Shown: positions 9,022 to 18,424 of the stretch, piece after piece | How the letters are laid out: each line of letters starts with the position of its first letter | How positions within the stretch are numbered: position 1 is the stretch's first letter | Made by a program: the position numbers and the translations under genes | Assembly (NCBI GenBank): GCA_964512145.1 | Contig: CAZEIM010000010.1 | Coordinates: forward strand, 8,329-72,328 | DNA: 64,000 nucleotides | Reading direction: 5' to 3' | DNA from: CAYOHR01 sp964512145 | GTDB taxonomy: Bacteria > Bacteroidota > Bacteroidia > Flavobacteriales_G > JALEGO01 | Notes under the pieces: generated by a model | The model's input: only the letters and a program-made list of their open reading frames with translations | The model's database searches: none | Told to the model about the DNA's origin: nothing

Positions 9022-11625
9022 TTAAATTAAAGATTGTAATTTCGAAAAAATATTGTCAATTCCACTTGGATTGGTACCCCCTGCAGTTGCAAAAAAAGCT
9101 TGTCCACCTCCATTTCCATTTATTTCTTTGGCTAATTCACGCACCAAATTACCCGCATGTAGTTTTTTGTTTTCAACAACATCGTTCGATATACCTATGG
9201 AAATGGTAGCTTTTGAAGCGCCTTTTTTTGTGATTAGTATGATTCGGTTGTTGGAATTTTTTAATTGAAATATCACATCTTTTACTACGTTTTCAGGTAA
9301 ATCGGTTTCAGAAAATAAAATTTCTAAGCCACTTTTTTCAATTTTATTTTGTAATATTCTTTGCTTCCATTGTTCTGCTTTTTGTATTATAAGTTCATCC
9401 AACATCTTTTTTTGCTCATCGTTTTGTGCTACTAGCTCTTCAATATGTTTTTCTAAATTTTTTGGATGATTTAAGAAACTTTGTATCTGTTGCATTGTTT
9501 TTTCAATATTTTTAAAATATTTAATGGCGCCTTCTGAGCTAACAGCTTCAATTCTACGTATTCCGGCAGCAACAGATGATTCGGATATTATTTTAACATA
9601 ACCAAGTTGAGATGTTTCGGGTATATGCGTGCCACCACATAATTCAATAGAATCACCAAACTGAATAACTCTTACAGAATCGCCATATTTTTCTCCAAAT
9701 AATGACATAGCTCCCATTTTCATAGCATCTTGAATGGGGATATTTCTTTTTTCTGTGAGGCGAATATTTTGTTGTATCATATCATTCATCAACGTTTCAA
9801 TGATTTCTAACTCTTGTTCGCTAACGCGTTGAAAATGAGAGAAATCAAATCTCAAATATTCGTCAGATACATATGAACCTCTCTGCTCAACATGTGTGCC
9901 TAATGTTTTTCGTAAGGCATAATGCAGTAAATGGGTCGCAGAATGGTTGCAGGAAGTAAGATGTCGTTTTTTTAAATCAACTTTTGCTCTAAATAGTTTT
10001 TGAGGATTTTTAGGTAAAATTTCCGAATAATGTATGATTAAATTATTTTCCTTTTTAGTTGTAAATATGGGTATTTTTTCTTCCTGATTTTCTAAGTATC
10101 CAGAATCTCCAATTTGTCCACCTCCTTCCGGGTAAAATGGAGTTTTGTTAAATACAAACTGATATATGGTTTTATTTTTAATATTTACACTTCGATATTT
10201 GCTGATTTTTATTTCCTCTTGTAACGAATCGTATCCTATAAATATATTTTCGGGTTGTGGATCTAATATTACCCAATCATCTACATCCATTTTAGAGGCT
10301 GATTTGGATCTGTTTTTTTGCTCCTGTAAACATTCATGAAAAGCCTCAATATCTACCGAAATATTTTTTTCTTTTGCTAAAAGTTCTGTTAAATCAATAG
10401 GAAAACCATATGTATCATATAATGTAAATGCAAATGAACCGGATAAAATATTTGTTTTTTCTTCTTGAATTTTTTGTTCAAATAATTGAATGCCTCTTTC
10501 TAATGTTTTAAAAAACTGAGTTTCTTCTTCTCTTAACACATTCATAATAAGGTCTTTTTGTTTTTGTAGCTCCGGAAAGAAGGAGCCCATTTGTGAAGAC
10601 AGAGTAGGTACTAAAGAAAATAGAAAAGGTTCTTTTATATTCAAAAAGCTGTAAGCATAACGTATAGCTCTTCGTAAAATTCTTCGTATTACATATCCTG
10701 CTCCAGTATTTGAAGGTAATTGTCCATCGGCAATACAAAAAGAAATGGCTCTAATATGATCGGCAATAACTCTGCAGGCTATATCTGTTTTTTCATTCTC
10801 TCCATATTTTATTAGGGCTAATTTTTCCAATGCCTGAATATAGGGTGTGAAAATATCGGTATCGTAATTTGATGATTTTTGTTGTATAACTCTTGTTAAT
10901 CGTTCAAATCCCATGCCCGTATCAATGTGTTTACTAGGAAGAGAAACTAAGCTAGTATCTTTTTTACGTTCGTATTGAATAAATACCAAATTCCAAATTT
11001 CAATTACTTGCGGGTCTCCGGTGTTTACTAAATCTTTTCCGGGTACTTTATTTTTTTCTTCTATACTTCTAATGTCAACATGTATTTCTGAACATGGTCC
11101 ACAGGGTCCTGTTTCACCCATCTCCCAAAAATTATCTTTTTTGCCAAAAAATAGTATTCGATCTTCCGGAATATGTTTTTTCCATAGATTAAAAGCTTCT
11201 TCGTCTTTCGATAAATTTTCCGAAACGTCTCCACCAAATACCGTAACGTACAGGTTGTTTTTATCAATGTTGTATACCTTTATTAATAATTCCCAAGCAA
11301 AATCTATGGCTTCTTGTTTAAAATAATCTCCGAACGACCAATTTCCAAGCATTTCAAACATAGTGTGATGGTAGGTGTCAACCCCAACCTCTTCTAAATC
11401 GTTGTGTTTTCCAGACACTCTTAAGCATTTTTGTGTATTTGCCACTCGAGTATTATCTGGTGTTTTTTCACCTAAAAAGAATTCTTTAAATTGGTTCATT
11501 CCTGCATTGGTAAATAACAACGTAGGATCGTTTTTTACCACAATAGGAGAAGAGGGTACAATAGCGTGTTGCTTTGATTTAAAATAATCGATAAATTTTT
11601 GTCTTATTTCGGTGGATGAAAGCAT
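9022..11625 (-). CDS. alaS: Alanyl-tRNA synthetase
   Basis: Charges tRNA-Ala. The start is set at the ATG giving MLSSTEIRQKF, which matches the family N-terminus; the frame is open six codons further to a TTG at 11643, but a -7 promoter element (11648-11641) overlaps that TTG, so it is unlikely to be translated. Length from this ATG is 867 aa, normal for AlaS. Visible are the class II core (TNAGMNQFKEFFLG, GPCGPCSEIHVD), the editing domain zinc motifs HSATHLLHYALR and ELCGGTHIPET, and a C-terminal C-Ala domain. First gene of the minus-strand housekeeping run. Confidence 0.97.
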   Translation of the reverse strand: MLSSTEIRQKFIDYFKSKQHAIVPSSPIVVKNDPTLLFTNAGMNQFKEFFLGEKTPDNTRVANTQKCLRVSGKHNDLEEVGVDTYHHTMFEMLGNWSFGDYFKQEAIDFAWELLIKVYNIDKNNLYVTVFGGDVSENLSKDEEAFNLWKKHIPEDRILFFGKKDNFWEMGETGPCGPCSEIHVDIRSIEEKNKVPGKDLVNTGDPQVIEIWNLVFIQYERKKDTSLVSLPSKHIDTGMGFERLTRVIQQKSSNYDTDIFTPYIQALEKLALIKYGENEKTDIACRVIADHIRAISFCIADGQLPSNTGAGYVIRRILRRAIRYAYSFLNIKEPFLFSLVPTLSSQMGSFFPELQKQKDLIMNVLREEETQFFKTLERGIQLFEQKIQEEKTNILSGSFAFTLYDTYGFPIDLTELLAKEKNISVDIEAFHECLQEQKNRSKSASKMDVDDWVILDPQPENIFIGYDSLQEEIKISKYRSVNIKNKTIYQFVFNKTPFYPEGGGQIGDSGYLENQEEKIPIFTTKKENNLIIHYSEILPKNPQKLFRAKVDLKKRHLTSCNHSATHLLHYALRKTLGTHVEQRGSYVSDEYLRFDFSHFQRVSEQELEIIETLMNDMIQQNIRLTEKRNIPIQDAMKMGAMSLFGEKYGDSVRVIQFGDSIELCGGTHIPETSQLGYVKIISESSVAAGIRRIEAVSSEGAIKYFKNIEKTMQQIQSFLNHPKNLEKHIEELVAQNDEQKKMLDELIIQKAEQWKQRILQNKIEKSGLEILFSETDLPENVVKDVIFQLKNSNNRIILITKKGASKATISIGISNDVVENKKLHAGNLVRELAKEINGNGGGQAFFATAGGTNPSGIDNIFSKLQSLI

Positions 11626-11640
11626 GAAATTAATTTTATG

Positions 11641-11648
11641 CAAAAATA
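11641..11648 (-). promoter_or_regulatory. -7 promoter element of alaS
   Basis: On the minus strand this reads TATTTTTG, an exact match to the Bacteroidota -7 consensus TAnnTTTG. It ends 15 bases upstream of the alaS ATG, implying a very short leader. No clear -33 TTG was found at the right spacing. Confidence 0.55.
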
Positions 11649-11716
11649 AGATTAGGTATGGATTGAAAAAATGATATGTATATTATTTTACAGAAAAGTT
11701 TTATCTTAGCGTTGTT

Positions 11717-12691
11717 ATGGCTAAAAAATCGAAGTTTAAATATAACGTGCATACCCTTTCCTATGAAAGGGTTAAGTTAACATGGACCGAGAGAATTATT
11801 CGTTTTTTAAGCCACATTGCCATGGGCTTAGTTTTCGCCACCGTTTTTTTCTTTTTATTGTATGCATATGTTGATTCGCCTAAAGAAAAGATTTTAAAAC
11901 GAGAGAATAATCAATTGCTTTTGCAGTATACCATTTTAAATAAAAAAATGGAAATATTATCTGCCGCATTACAAGATGTGCAGCATAGAGATGATAATAT
12001 TTACCGGATAATTTTTGAAGCCGATCCAATATCTAAGGATGAGAGAAATGCCGGTTTTGGAGGGGTAAACAGGTATAAAGCCCTGGAAGGATATAATAAT
12101 TCCGAATTGGTTATAGAAACCTCAAAAAGAATGGATATTTTAGCTAAGAAAATATATGTTCAGTCGAAATCCTTGGACGAAATTTATTCGTTGGCAAAAA
12201 GTAAGGAGAAAATGCTAACGTGTATTCCGGCCATACAACCTTTATCCAATAAAAGTTTAGAGCGAGTAGCATCGGGTTTTGGATACAGAATTCATCCAAT
12301 TTATAAAACTTCTAAAATGCATACCGGTATGGATTTTACTGCCCCAACCGGCACAGATATATATGCCACAGGTAACGGAGTTGTTAAACATACGGAACTT
12401 TCTAATAGGGGGTACGGAAATCATGTAATTATTTCGCATGGTTTTGGGTACGAAACTTTATACGCACACCTAAGTAAAATTGAAGTAAAAAAGGGACAAA
12501 CAATTAATAGGGGAGATGTGATTGGAAAATTGGGAAATACAGGCACCTCTACGGCACCTCACTTACATTATGAAGTACACAGAGATGGAAATCCAATTGA
12601 TCCATTAAATTATTATTTTAACGATTTATCGGCTGAAGAATTTGAGAAAATGTTAATTATATCTTCTTCCGGAAGCCAGTCATTCGATTAA
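11717..12691 (+). CDS. M23 family peptidoglycan metallopeptidase, membrane anchored
   Basis: 324 aa. One transmembrane helix at residues ~33-51 with a positively charged cytoplasmic N-terminus, then a ~130-residue helical stalk, then a LytM/M23 domain. The zinc and catalytic residues are present: H202 and D206 in MHTGMDFTAPTG and the HxH of PHLHYEVHRDG (H282, H284). The family cleaves peptide cross-links in peptidoglycan. It is transcribed divergently from alaS, with a weak -7-like TATCTTAG at 11702-11709, and is followed after three bases by a MerR gene, an order common in Bacteroidota. Confidence 0.93.
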   Translation: MAKKSKFKYNVHTLSYERVKLTWTERIIRFLSHIAMGLVFATVFFFLLYAYVDSPKEKILKRENNQLLLQYTILNKKMEILSAALQDVQHRDDNIYRIIFEADPISKDERNAGFGGVNRYKALEGYNNSELVIETSKRMDILAKKIYVQSKSLDEIYSLAKSKEKMLTCIPAIQPLSNKSLERVASGFGYRIHPIYKTSKMHTGMDFTAPTGTDIYATGNGVVKHTELSNRGYGNHVIISHGFGYETLYAHLSKIEVKKGQTINRGDVIGKLGNTGTSTAPHLHYEVHRDGNPIDPLNYYFNDLSAEEFEKMLIISSSGSQSFD

Positions 12692-12694
12692 TTT

Positions 12695-13027
12695 ATGCCT
12701 TATATAGAAAAAGAACCCGAAAAAATATTTTATACGATTGGTGAAATTGCAAAAATTCTTGATGTAAATACTTCTTTAATAAGATTTTGGGAAAAAGAAT
12801 TTACCATCATTAAACCTAAAAAAAATAAAAAAGGAAATCGTTTATTTAGCCCTCAAGATTTAGAAAATATTAAGCAGATATATCATTTAGTGAAAGAAAA
12901 AGGGTATACTTTAGATGGTGCAAAAAAAGAACTTTCCATGCTTAAGCCGAGTGAAGATCATATATTGTTGTTGAAATTACAGAATATAAAACAACAATTA
13001 ATAGACATATCCTCCAAATTACCTTAA
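12695..13027 (+). CDS. MerR family transcriptional regulator
   Basis: 110 aa. The first ~75 residues form a MerR winged helix: FYTIGEIAKILDVNTSLIRF, WEKEF, GNRLFSPQDLENIKQIYHLV, KEKGYTLDGAKKEL. Only a short C-terminal helix follows, with no effector-binding domain and no metal-binding cysteines, so a ligand cannot be predicted. Located three bases after the M23 peptidase gene and 10 bases before the glycan polymerase gene; cotranscription with both is possible. Confidence 0.9.
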   Translation: MPYIEKEPEKIFYTIGEIAKILDVNTSLIRFWEKEFTIIKPKKNKKGNRLFSPQDLENIKQIYHLVKEKGYTLDGAKKELSMLKPSEDHILLLKLQNIKQQLIDISSKLP

Positions 13028-13037
13028 CAGCACTTCA

Positions 13038-14327
13038 TTGGATACTCAAAAACTCAGACATTCATTTAATATTGAGTCTAAAGTAGATGCTATCATTACT
13101 ATAGCTGTTTTTTTTAGTGTTTTTATTAGTTCTTGGACTTTTTTTAAATACCCTTTTGAGTTTTATTTGGCCTATGTACCCATGATTTTATTAATTCCTT
13201 TTTTTATCGCTAAATATAGATTTCCAAAATGGCTGGTTTTTGCTTTTATGTATTTATTAATTGTAGGCGTAGTTCAGGTATTTGCCGGAAATAATACCTA
13301 CGCTCAATTTTTTAAAATCTTTTTGGGTATTTTTTTTAGTGTATTTTTTTATGATGGTGTGATAAAAAGTTATCGATTCGATATCCCCTTTTTATTTAAG
13401 ATGTACTTAAAAGGAGCCTTTTTTATGGCGGTTATTGCCTTAATTCAATACCTGTCTTTTAAAATTGGGTTTAAGCCTGGGTATGATTATTCCTGGTTTC
13501 TGAATAAATATGGTGTTAATGCACAGGGAACAAATATAATACGAATTTCGGGTATGTATTCCGAGCCATCGCAAATGGCTATTGTGCAGTCACCGGCAAT
13601 GTTTGTAGCTCTCTATACATTGTTTACTCGAAATTTCCAATATTATTCTTTATATCAAATCGCTATCATTATTTTTACCTATACACTAACATTTTCCAGT
13701 GTTGGATATGCCGGAATTTTTGTGATTACGTTATTACTGCTTATTAATTATGGAGTACTTAGGTATTTGTTTTTGCTTATTCCAGTAGGTATTCTAACTT
13801 TTTATGTGCTGTATAAAAATGTGCCCGATTTTACTCAACGAGTAGACGACACTATTTATGTGTTTACCACCAGCAAATATAAACTTGGAAAAACTCATGG
13901 ATCGAGTATTATTTTATACGATAATTTTCAGGTGGCTACCACTAATTTATGGCATAACCCGATCACCGGAACAGGCTTGGGCTCCCATTTTATCGCTTTT
14001 CATAAGTATTCGGTCACCAAACAAATTCATCATAAAGGTTTTATGGGAAACCAATACGATGCTAACTCTCTTTTTTTACGTATTATGTCTGAAAATGGTA
14101 TTATAGGCATAGTTCTGGTGTTTGTGTTTATATATTCCTTTTACATAGGAAGAAGTGCCGATTTACAAGATGAATATTGGGTAATTTCCAATGCAATGCT
14201 GGTTATTATGTTGCTTTTTCTCTTGCGTCAGGGACATTATTTTATCAATGGTTTTCCATTATTTATATTAATGTATTATTATAATAAGGTACAGTTTAAT
14301 TTACAACATCAAGTACATGCCGCCTAA
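13038..14327 (+). CDS. O-antigen ligase / polymerase-like (Wzy_C) membrane protein
   Basis: 429 aa with about ten hydrophobic segments. A large hydrophilic loop around residues 265-345 precedes the last helices; it contains NLWHNPITGTGLGSHF and NQYDANSLFLRIMSENGIIG, the pattern of the Wzy_C / O-antigen ligase superfamily, which polymerises or transfers lipid-linked glycans at the outer face of the inner membrane. The start is TTG; no ATG lies near the N-terminus. Its 3' end overlaps the next glycosyltransferase by 11 bases. Whether it is a polymerase or a ligase cannot be told from sequence. Confidence 0.8.
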   Translation: MDTQKLRHSFNIESKVDAIITIAVFFSVFISSWTFFKYPFEFYLAYVPMILLIPFFIAKYRFPKWLVFAFMYLLIVGVVQVFAGNNTYAQFFKIFLGIFFSVFFYDGVIKSYRFDIPFLFKMYLKGAFFMAVIALIQYLSFKIGFKPGYDYSWFLNKYGVNAQGTNIIRISGMYSEPSQMAIVQSPAMFVALYTLFTRNFQYYSLYQIAIIIFTYTLTFSSVGYAGIFVITLLLLINYGVLRYLFLLIPVGILTFYVLYKNVPDFTQRVDDTIYVFTTSKYKLGKTHGSSIILYDNFQVATTNLWHNPITGTGLGSHFIAFHKYSVTKQIHHKGFMGNQYDANSLFLRIMSENGIIGIVLVFVFIYSFYIGRSADLQDEYWVISNAMLVIMLLFLLRQGHYFINGFPLFILMYYYNKVQFNLQHQVHAA

Positions 14328-15366
14328 AAAAATATTGTTTTTATTTACCGAATTATCGGGATATTTTTTAGCATGTTTGCAATCGTTACAGGAACATACG
14401 ATTTTTGTAGTGTATTGGCCTTTAAATAATCAAGCACCTTTTCAATTCCATTTTGATGCTTACCCGCATGTAAATTTTGTGGAGAGAAACAGCTTTTCTG
14501 ACAATACACTTTTGGAGTATTGCACATCCTTGAAGCCCGATGTTGTGGTGTGTTGTGGTTGGATGGATAAAGCATATGTTAAGGTTTGTAATAATTTTTA
14601 TCCTGAGGTTCCAACCATATTAACCTTAGACAATCACTGGAAAGGTACACTAAAACAACATGTACTTTCCATTGTTAGTCCATGGTATCTGTTAAAAATT
14701 TTTTCCCATATTTGGATTCCCGGAAAACCGCAAATACGGTATGCTCAAAAATTAGGATTTACCGCACAAAATATTCTCATAGGATTTTATTCGGCCGATG
14801 TTCCTTTATTTGAAAAATCACATATACACAGAGATAAATCCGGTGCATTTCCTCAAAAATTTATTTTTATAGGACGTTATGTACCTGAAAAAGGGCTGCA
14901 ATGTTTGTGGGATGCATTTACGCTCTTTTTAAATGAATCTAATAATCCTTGGGAGTTATACTGTATAGGAACCGGTCCTATGTGGGATCAAAGAATAAAT
15001 CACCCATCTGTACATCACGAAGGATTTAAGCAACCCCATGAAATAAATACCTACCTAAAACAAGGAGGAGTATTTGTATTCCCAAGTCTTGAAGAACCTT
15101 GGGGAGTAGCCTTGCATGAAATGTGTGCAGCTGGTTTACCTGTTATTTGTTCTTCAAAAGTAGGCTCTGCATCTATGTTTGTGGAAGAAGGTAAAAACGG
15201 CTTTGTTTTTCCTGCAGGAAATACAGGGGCATTAAAAGAGTTGATGGTGCGTTTTTCTAATTTTACCTCTGAGCAGTTGTGGAAAATGAGTGAAGAAAGC
15301 CATGAAATTTCATGTAAAATTACACCTGAAACATGGAAAAAAACCTTACTTTCGGTTTTCAAATAA
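14317..15366 (+). CDS. Glycosyltransferase family 1/4 (GT-B fold)
   Basis: 349 aa. The C-terminal half is a Glycos_transf_1 domain: FIFIGRYVPEKGLQCLWDAF, then GVFVFPSLEEPWGVALHEMC with the E-x7-E donor-binding motif, then GLPVICSS. The N-terminal half is a divergent acceptor-binding Rossmann domain (KPDVVVCCGW). Cytoplasmic; donor and acceptor sugars unknown. It overlaps the polymerase gene by 11 bases and ends one base before asnB, so the block is one operon. Confidence 0.87.
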   Translation: MPPKKILFLFTELSGYFLACLQSLQEHTIFVVYWPLNNQAPFQFHFDAYPHVNFVERNSFSDNTLLEYCTSLKPDVVVCCGWMDKAYVKVCNNFYPEVPTILTLDNHWKGTLKQHVLSIVSPWYLLKIFSHIWIPGKPQIRYAQKLGFTAQNILIGFYSADVPLFEKSHIHRDKSGAFPQKFIFIGRYVPEKGLQCLWDAFTLFLNESNNPWELYCIGTGPMWDQRINHPSVHHEGFKQPHEINTYLKQGGVFVFPSLEEPWGVALHEMCAAGLPVICSSKVGSASMFVEEGKNGFVFPAGNTGALKELMVRFSNFTSEQLWKMSEESHEISCKITPETWKKTLLSVFK

Positions 15367-15367
15367 C

Positions 15368-17230
15368 ATGTGTGGCATAAATGGTATATGGTTAAAAAGC
15401 AATGTCACTTCTTTTAATACAGAAGAAGTGATACAGCAAATGAACGTGTGTCTTAATCATAGAGGTCCCGATGCTTCGGGAGTATATATTCACCAAAATA
15501 TAGGTTTAGGACATGTTCGGCTTGCTATTTTAGGACTTGGAGATGAAGGTAATCAACCCATGTTATCCGCCAACGGAAGATATGTTTTGGTATATAACGG
15601 AGAATTGTACAACTACGCTTCGCTTAAACAAAAATTACCCGAATATCCCTATAAAACCAATACCGATAGCGAGGTGATATTGGCTTATTTTACTCAATAC
15701 GGTGTTAAAAGTTTTGAATACTTTGATGGTATGTTTGCTTTTTCCATATTAGATGTTGAGCTAAATACAATATACCTTATACGCGACAGATTGGGTGTAA
15801 AACCTTTGTATTTTTTTGAAAACGAGGATGTTTTTTTATTTTCTTCTGAAATAAGACCAATAATTCATAGTAATATCAGTTCTTTTTCGGTTGACAAATC
15901 CTCAATAGCCGAATATCTTAGAAATCAAACTACGTATACTCCAAGAACGATAATAAAAGGAGTACACAGCTTGCCATCAGGCACATATCTGGAGTTGAAC
16001 AAAAATTCTATTCAGCAACATCGGTTTTACGATATACGGCAACAGATTCATATTCAAGAAAAAAAACATTCTTCCATTACTAAATTAGAGGCCATTGCTA
16101 AAACCAAAAGCTTATTTTATAAAGCGGTTGAAAAACGTTTAATTTCAGATGTACCATTTGGAGCTTTTTTATCCGGTGGAATCGACTCATCGGCAGTAGT
16201 AGGGGTAATGAGTGAGTATTTGTCTTCCCCGGTAAATACTTTTTCGGTGGTTTTTGATGAAAAAATGTTTTCGGAAGCAACTTATGCACAACAAATCGCT
16301 CAAAAATATCGCACCAAACATTGCGAAATAATATTGAAACCTAAGGATATATTAGATAAAATTCCCGAGTTTTTTAAACACATGGATCATCCTACGGTAG
16401 ATGGTTTTAATACATATATAGTATCTGAAGAAACCCGAAAGCAGGGAGTTAAAATGGTGCTTTCCGGTATAGGAGGAGATGAGTTGTTTGCCGGTTATCC
16501 TTTATTTACTCGATTGTACCATGCACAAAAGAGAAATATTTTGTTTAATTATTCTTTTCCGTTGCGGTATATATTTTCTCCTATTTTAAAACACTTTTCG
16601 GCTATTAAATATCAAAAATTATCTGAATTATTCTCTCAGCCTACTTTTGAATTAGCTCAGGCACATGAAATTCAACGAAGTTTATTCAGTAACTCACAAA
16701 TACGGCAAATGCTTTCATTTGATGTTACACCTCATGAGATTTTAAACATTCCTTCGAATCATTCGGACTATATATTTCAAGATATATCTATGTTGGAGCT
16801 GCAAACCTATTTATCCCATGTGCTCTTAAGGGATACCGATCAAATGAGTATGGCACATGCCTTAGAGGTACGAGAACCTTTTTTAGATAAAGATTTGGTT
16901 GAATTTGTACTTTCATTAAAAGATGCTTTAAAATATCCTTATACCCCTAAAGAATTGTTTGTATTAGCGATGCAGGATGTTTTGCCCAAGGACATTATTC
17001 ACAGACCTAAAATGGGATTTGTGTTGCCTTGGCAAATATGGTTAAAAAATGAATTAAAAGATTTTACCCAACAAAGTATCGAGAACCTGAGTAAGCGAGA
17101 TTATTTTAATAAAACGCTTGTTTTACAATGGTGGAAGCGATTTTTAAAAGATGACCCCGGGGTTAGTTGGTCTAGAATATGGAGTTTAGTGGTATTGGAA
17201 CAATGGATGATAAAAAATGACGTACAATAA
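15368..17230 (+). CDS. asnB: Asparagine synthase (glutamine-hydrolysing), glycan-cluster type
   Basis: 620 aa from the ATG at 15368, giving MCGINGIW with Cys2 as the glutaminase nucleophile after Met removal; the frame is open 26 codons upstream but that part lies inside the preceding gene. The N-terminal class II glutaminase has LNHRGPDASGVY, GHVRLAILG and YNGELYNY. The C-terminal ATP-PP domain has AFLSGGIDSSAVVG and GIGGDELFAGYP. Paralogues of this length in glycan clusters are commonly assumed to amidate uronic acids or other glycan substituents; here it lies between two glycosyltransferase genes, which fits that role better than asparagine supply. Overlaps the next gene by 14 bases. Confidence 0.93.
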   Translation: MCGINGIWLKSNVTSFNTEEVIQQMNVCLNHRGPDASGVYIHQNIGLGHVRLAILGLGDEGNQPMLSANGRYVLVYNGELYNYASLKQKLPEYPYKTNTDSEVILAYFTQYGVKSFEYFDGMFAFSILDVELNTIYLIRDRLGVKPLYFFENEDVFLFSSEIRPIIHSNISSFSVDKSSIAEYLRNQTTYTPRTIIKGVHSLPSGTYLELNKNSIQQHRFYDIRQQIHIQEKKHSSITKLEAIAKTKSLFYKAVEKRLISDVPFGAFLSGGIDSSAVVGVMSEYLSSPVNTFSVVFDEKMFSEATYAQQIAQKYRTKHCEIILKPKDILDKIPEFFKHMDHPTVDGFNTYIVSEETRKQGVKMVLSGIGGDELFAGYPLFTRLYHAQKRNILFNYSFPLRYIFSPILKHFSAIKYQKLSELFSQPTFELAQAHEIQRSLFSNSQIRQMLSFDVTPHEILNIPSNHSDYIFQDISMLELQTYLSHVLLRDTDQMSMAHALEVREPFLDKDLVEFVLSLKDALKYPYTPKELFVLAMQDVLPKDIIHRPKMGFVLPWQIWLKNELKDFTQQSIENLSKRDYFNKTLVLQWWKRFLKDDPGVSWSRIWSLVVLEQWMIKNDVQ

Positions 17231-18365
17231 GCCTTCTTTATTAATTTTTTCTGATTGGTATTATCCGGCATATAAGGCAGGAGGCCCTGTAACTTCTTTA
17301 AAAAATCTTACGCATAATTTAAAAGAGTTTTTTGATATATATGTTATTACCGGTGCATACGATGTACAATCCAATAAGTATTTACCCGAAATTGTTGTAA
17401 ATGAATGGCAAACGTTGGAAGGTATTCATGTTCTTTATTTATCTAAAAATAAGTGGACGTACACATCGTTAAAAAAACATATTTCGTATACCGGAGCACG
17501 AATTTGGTATTTAAATAGTTTATTTTCGGTGTATTTTACCTTATTGCCTTTACTGTTGTTTGCACTTCAGTTTAGAAAGACAAAAGTTTTTTTAGCACCC
17601 CGAGGAATGCTAGGACAGGGGGCATTAGGAATTAAAGCACGTAAAAAAAAGTTGTTTTTGCGTTTAGCATATATATTGGGTTTGTATAAACGCGTACATT
17701 GGCACGCCACCGCTTTAGAAGAGCAACAAGAAATTATACAAAATTTTGGAACTCATAGTACAGTATTTGTGATCCCTAATTTAACATCAACTCCAGCATT
17801 ACAAGATTTTATAGCCATAAAACCATCTCCTGTGCGTAAATTTTTATTTTGTTCCCGAATTTCTCCCAAAAAAAATTTATTGTATGCTTTGCAGTGTTTT
17901 CAGGAAATTAACACCCCTTATGAATTAAATATTGTTGGCCCTGCCGAAGATGATGAGTATTATAATACGTGTGTTCGATATACCGAAAATCACTCTTTGT
18001 TTTCGGTTCACTTTTTAGGAGCCAAAACACCCGTGGAGCTATCTAACATATATTTGGAACACGATTTTTTTATTTTACCTACCTTACATGAAAATTTTGG
18101 TCATGTAATTGTAGAAGCTTTACAATTTGGCTTGCCGGTTATTATTAGCAACCAAACTCCCTGGAGAAATTTATCACTATTAGGCATTGGATGGGATATT
18201 GATTTAAAGGACAAAAACGCTTTTATTAGAGCTATACAACAATGCCTTACTATGTCTACAAGGGAGTATGATGATTACAGCCAAAAAGCTAAAAAATTTG
18301 CTCAAGAACATTTTAATACCGAAGCTTTGGTAAAGGAATATAAAAACATGTTTTTATCCCCATAA
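17217..18365 (+). CDS. Glycosyltransferase family 4
   Basis: 382 aa. The N-terminus SDWYYPAYKAGGPVTSLKNL is typical of GT4 enzymes. A hydrophobic patch at residues ~105-120 (LLPLLLFALQF) precedes APRGMLGQGALG. The C-terminal donor domain has FLFCSRISPKKNLLYALQCF, FFILPTLHENFGHVIVEALQ with the E-x7-E pair, and GLPVIIS. Last gene of the polymerase-glycosyltransferase-asnB operon; it is convergent with the aminotransferase gene that follows. Sugar specificity unknown. Confidence 0.88.
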   Translation: MTYNKPSLLIFSDWYYPAYKAGGPVTSLKNLTHNLKEFFDIYVITGAYDVQSNKYLPEIVVNEWQTLEGIHVLYLSKNKWTYTSLKKHISYTGARIWYLNSLFSVYFTLLPLLLFALQFRKTKVFLAPRGMLGQGALGIKARKKKLFLRLAYILGLYKRVHWHATALEEQQEIIQNFGTHSTVFVIPNLTSTPALQDFIAIKPSPVRKFLFCSRISPKKNLLYALQCFQEINTPYELNIVGPAEDDEYYNTCVRYTENHSLFSVHFLGAKTPVELSNIYLEHDFFILPTLHENFGHVIVEALQFGLPVIISNQTPWRNLSLLGIGWDIDLKDKNAFIRAIQQCLTMSTREYDDYSQKAKKFAQEHFNTEALVKEYKNMFLSP

Positions 18366-18424
18366 TATATATCATGAGCCACATTTTTTGTGGTCAATAC
18401 TTCACATAAGGTTTGTTTACAAGA

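Noticed and set aside
11021..11326. Plus-strand open frame of 101 aa inside alaS
   Set aside because: Antisense to a well conserved synthetase region; residues have no domain pattern.
18371..18400. Hairpin GCCACA / TGTGGT between two convergent genes
   Set aside because: Only five or six base pairs and no T-tract on either side, so too weak to call a terminator.
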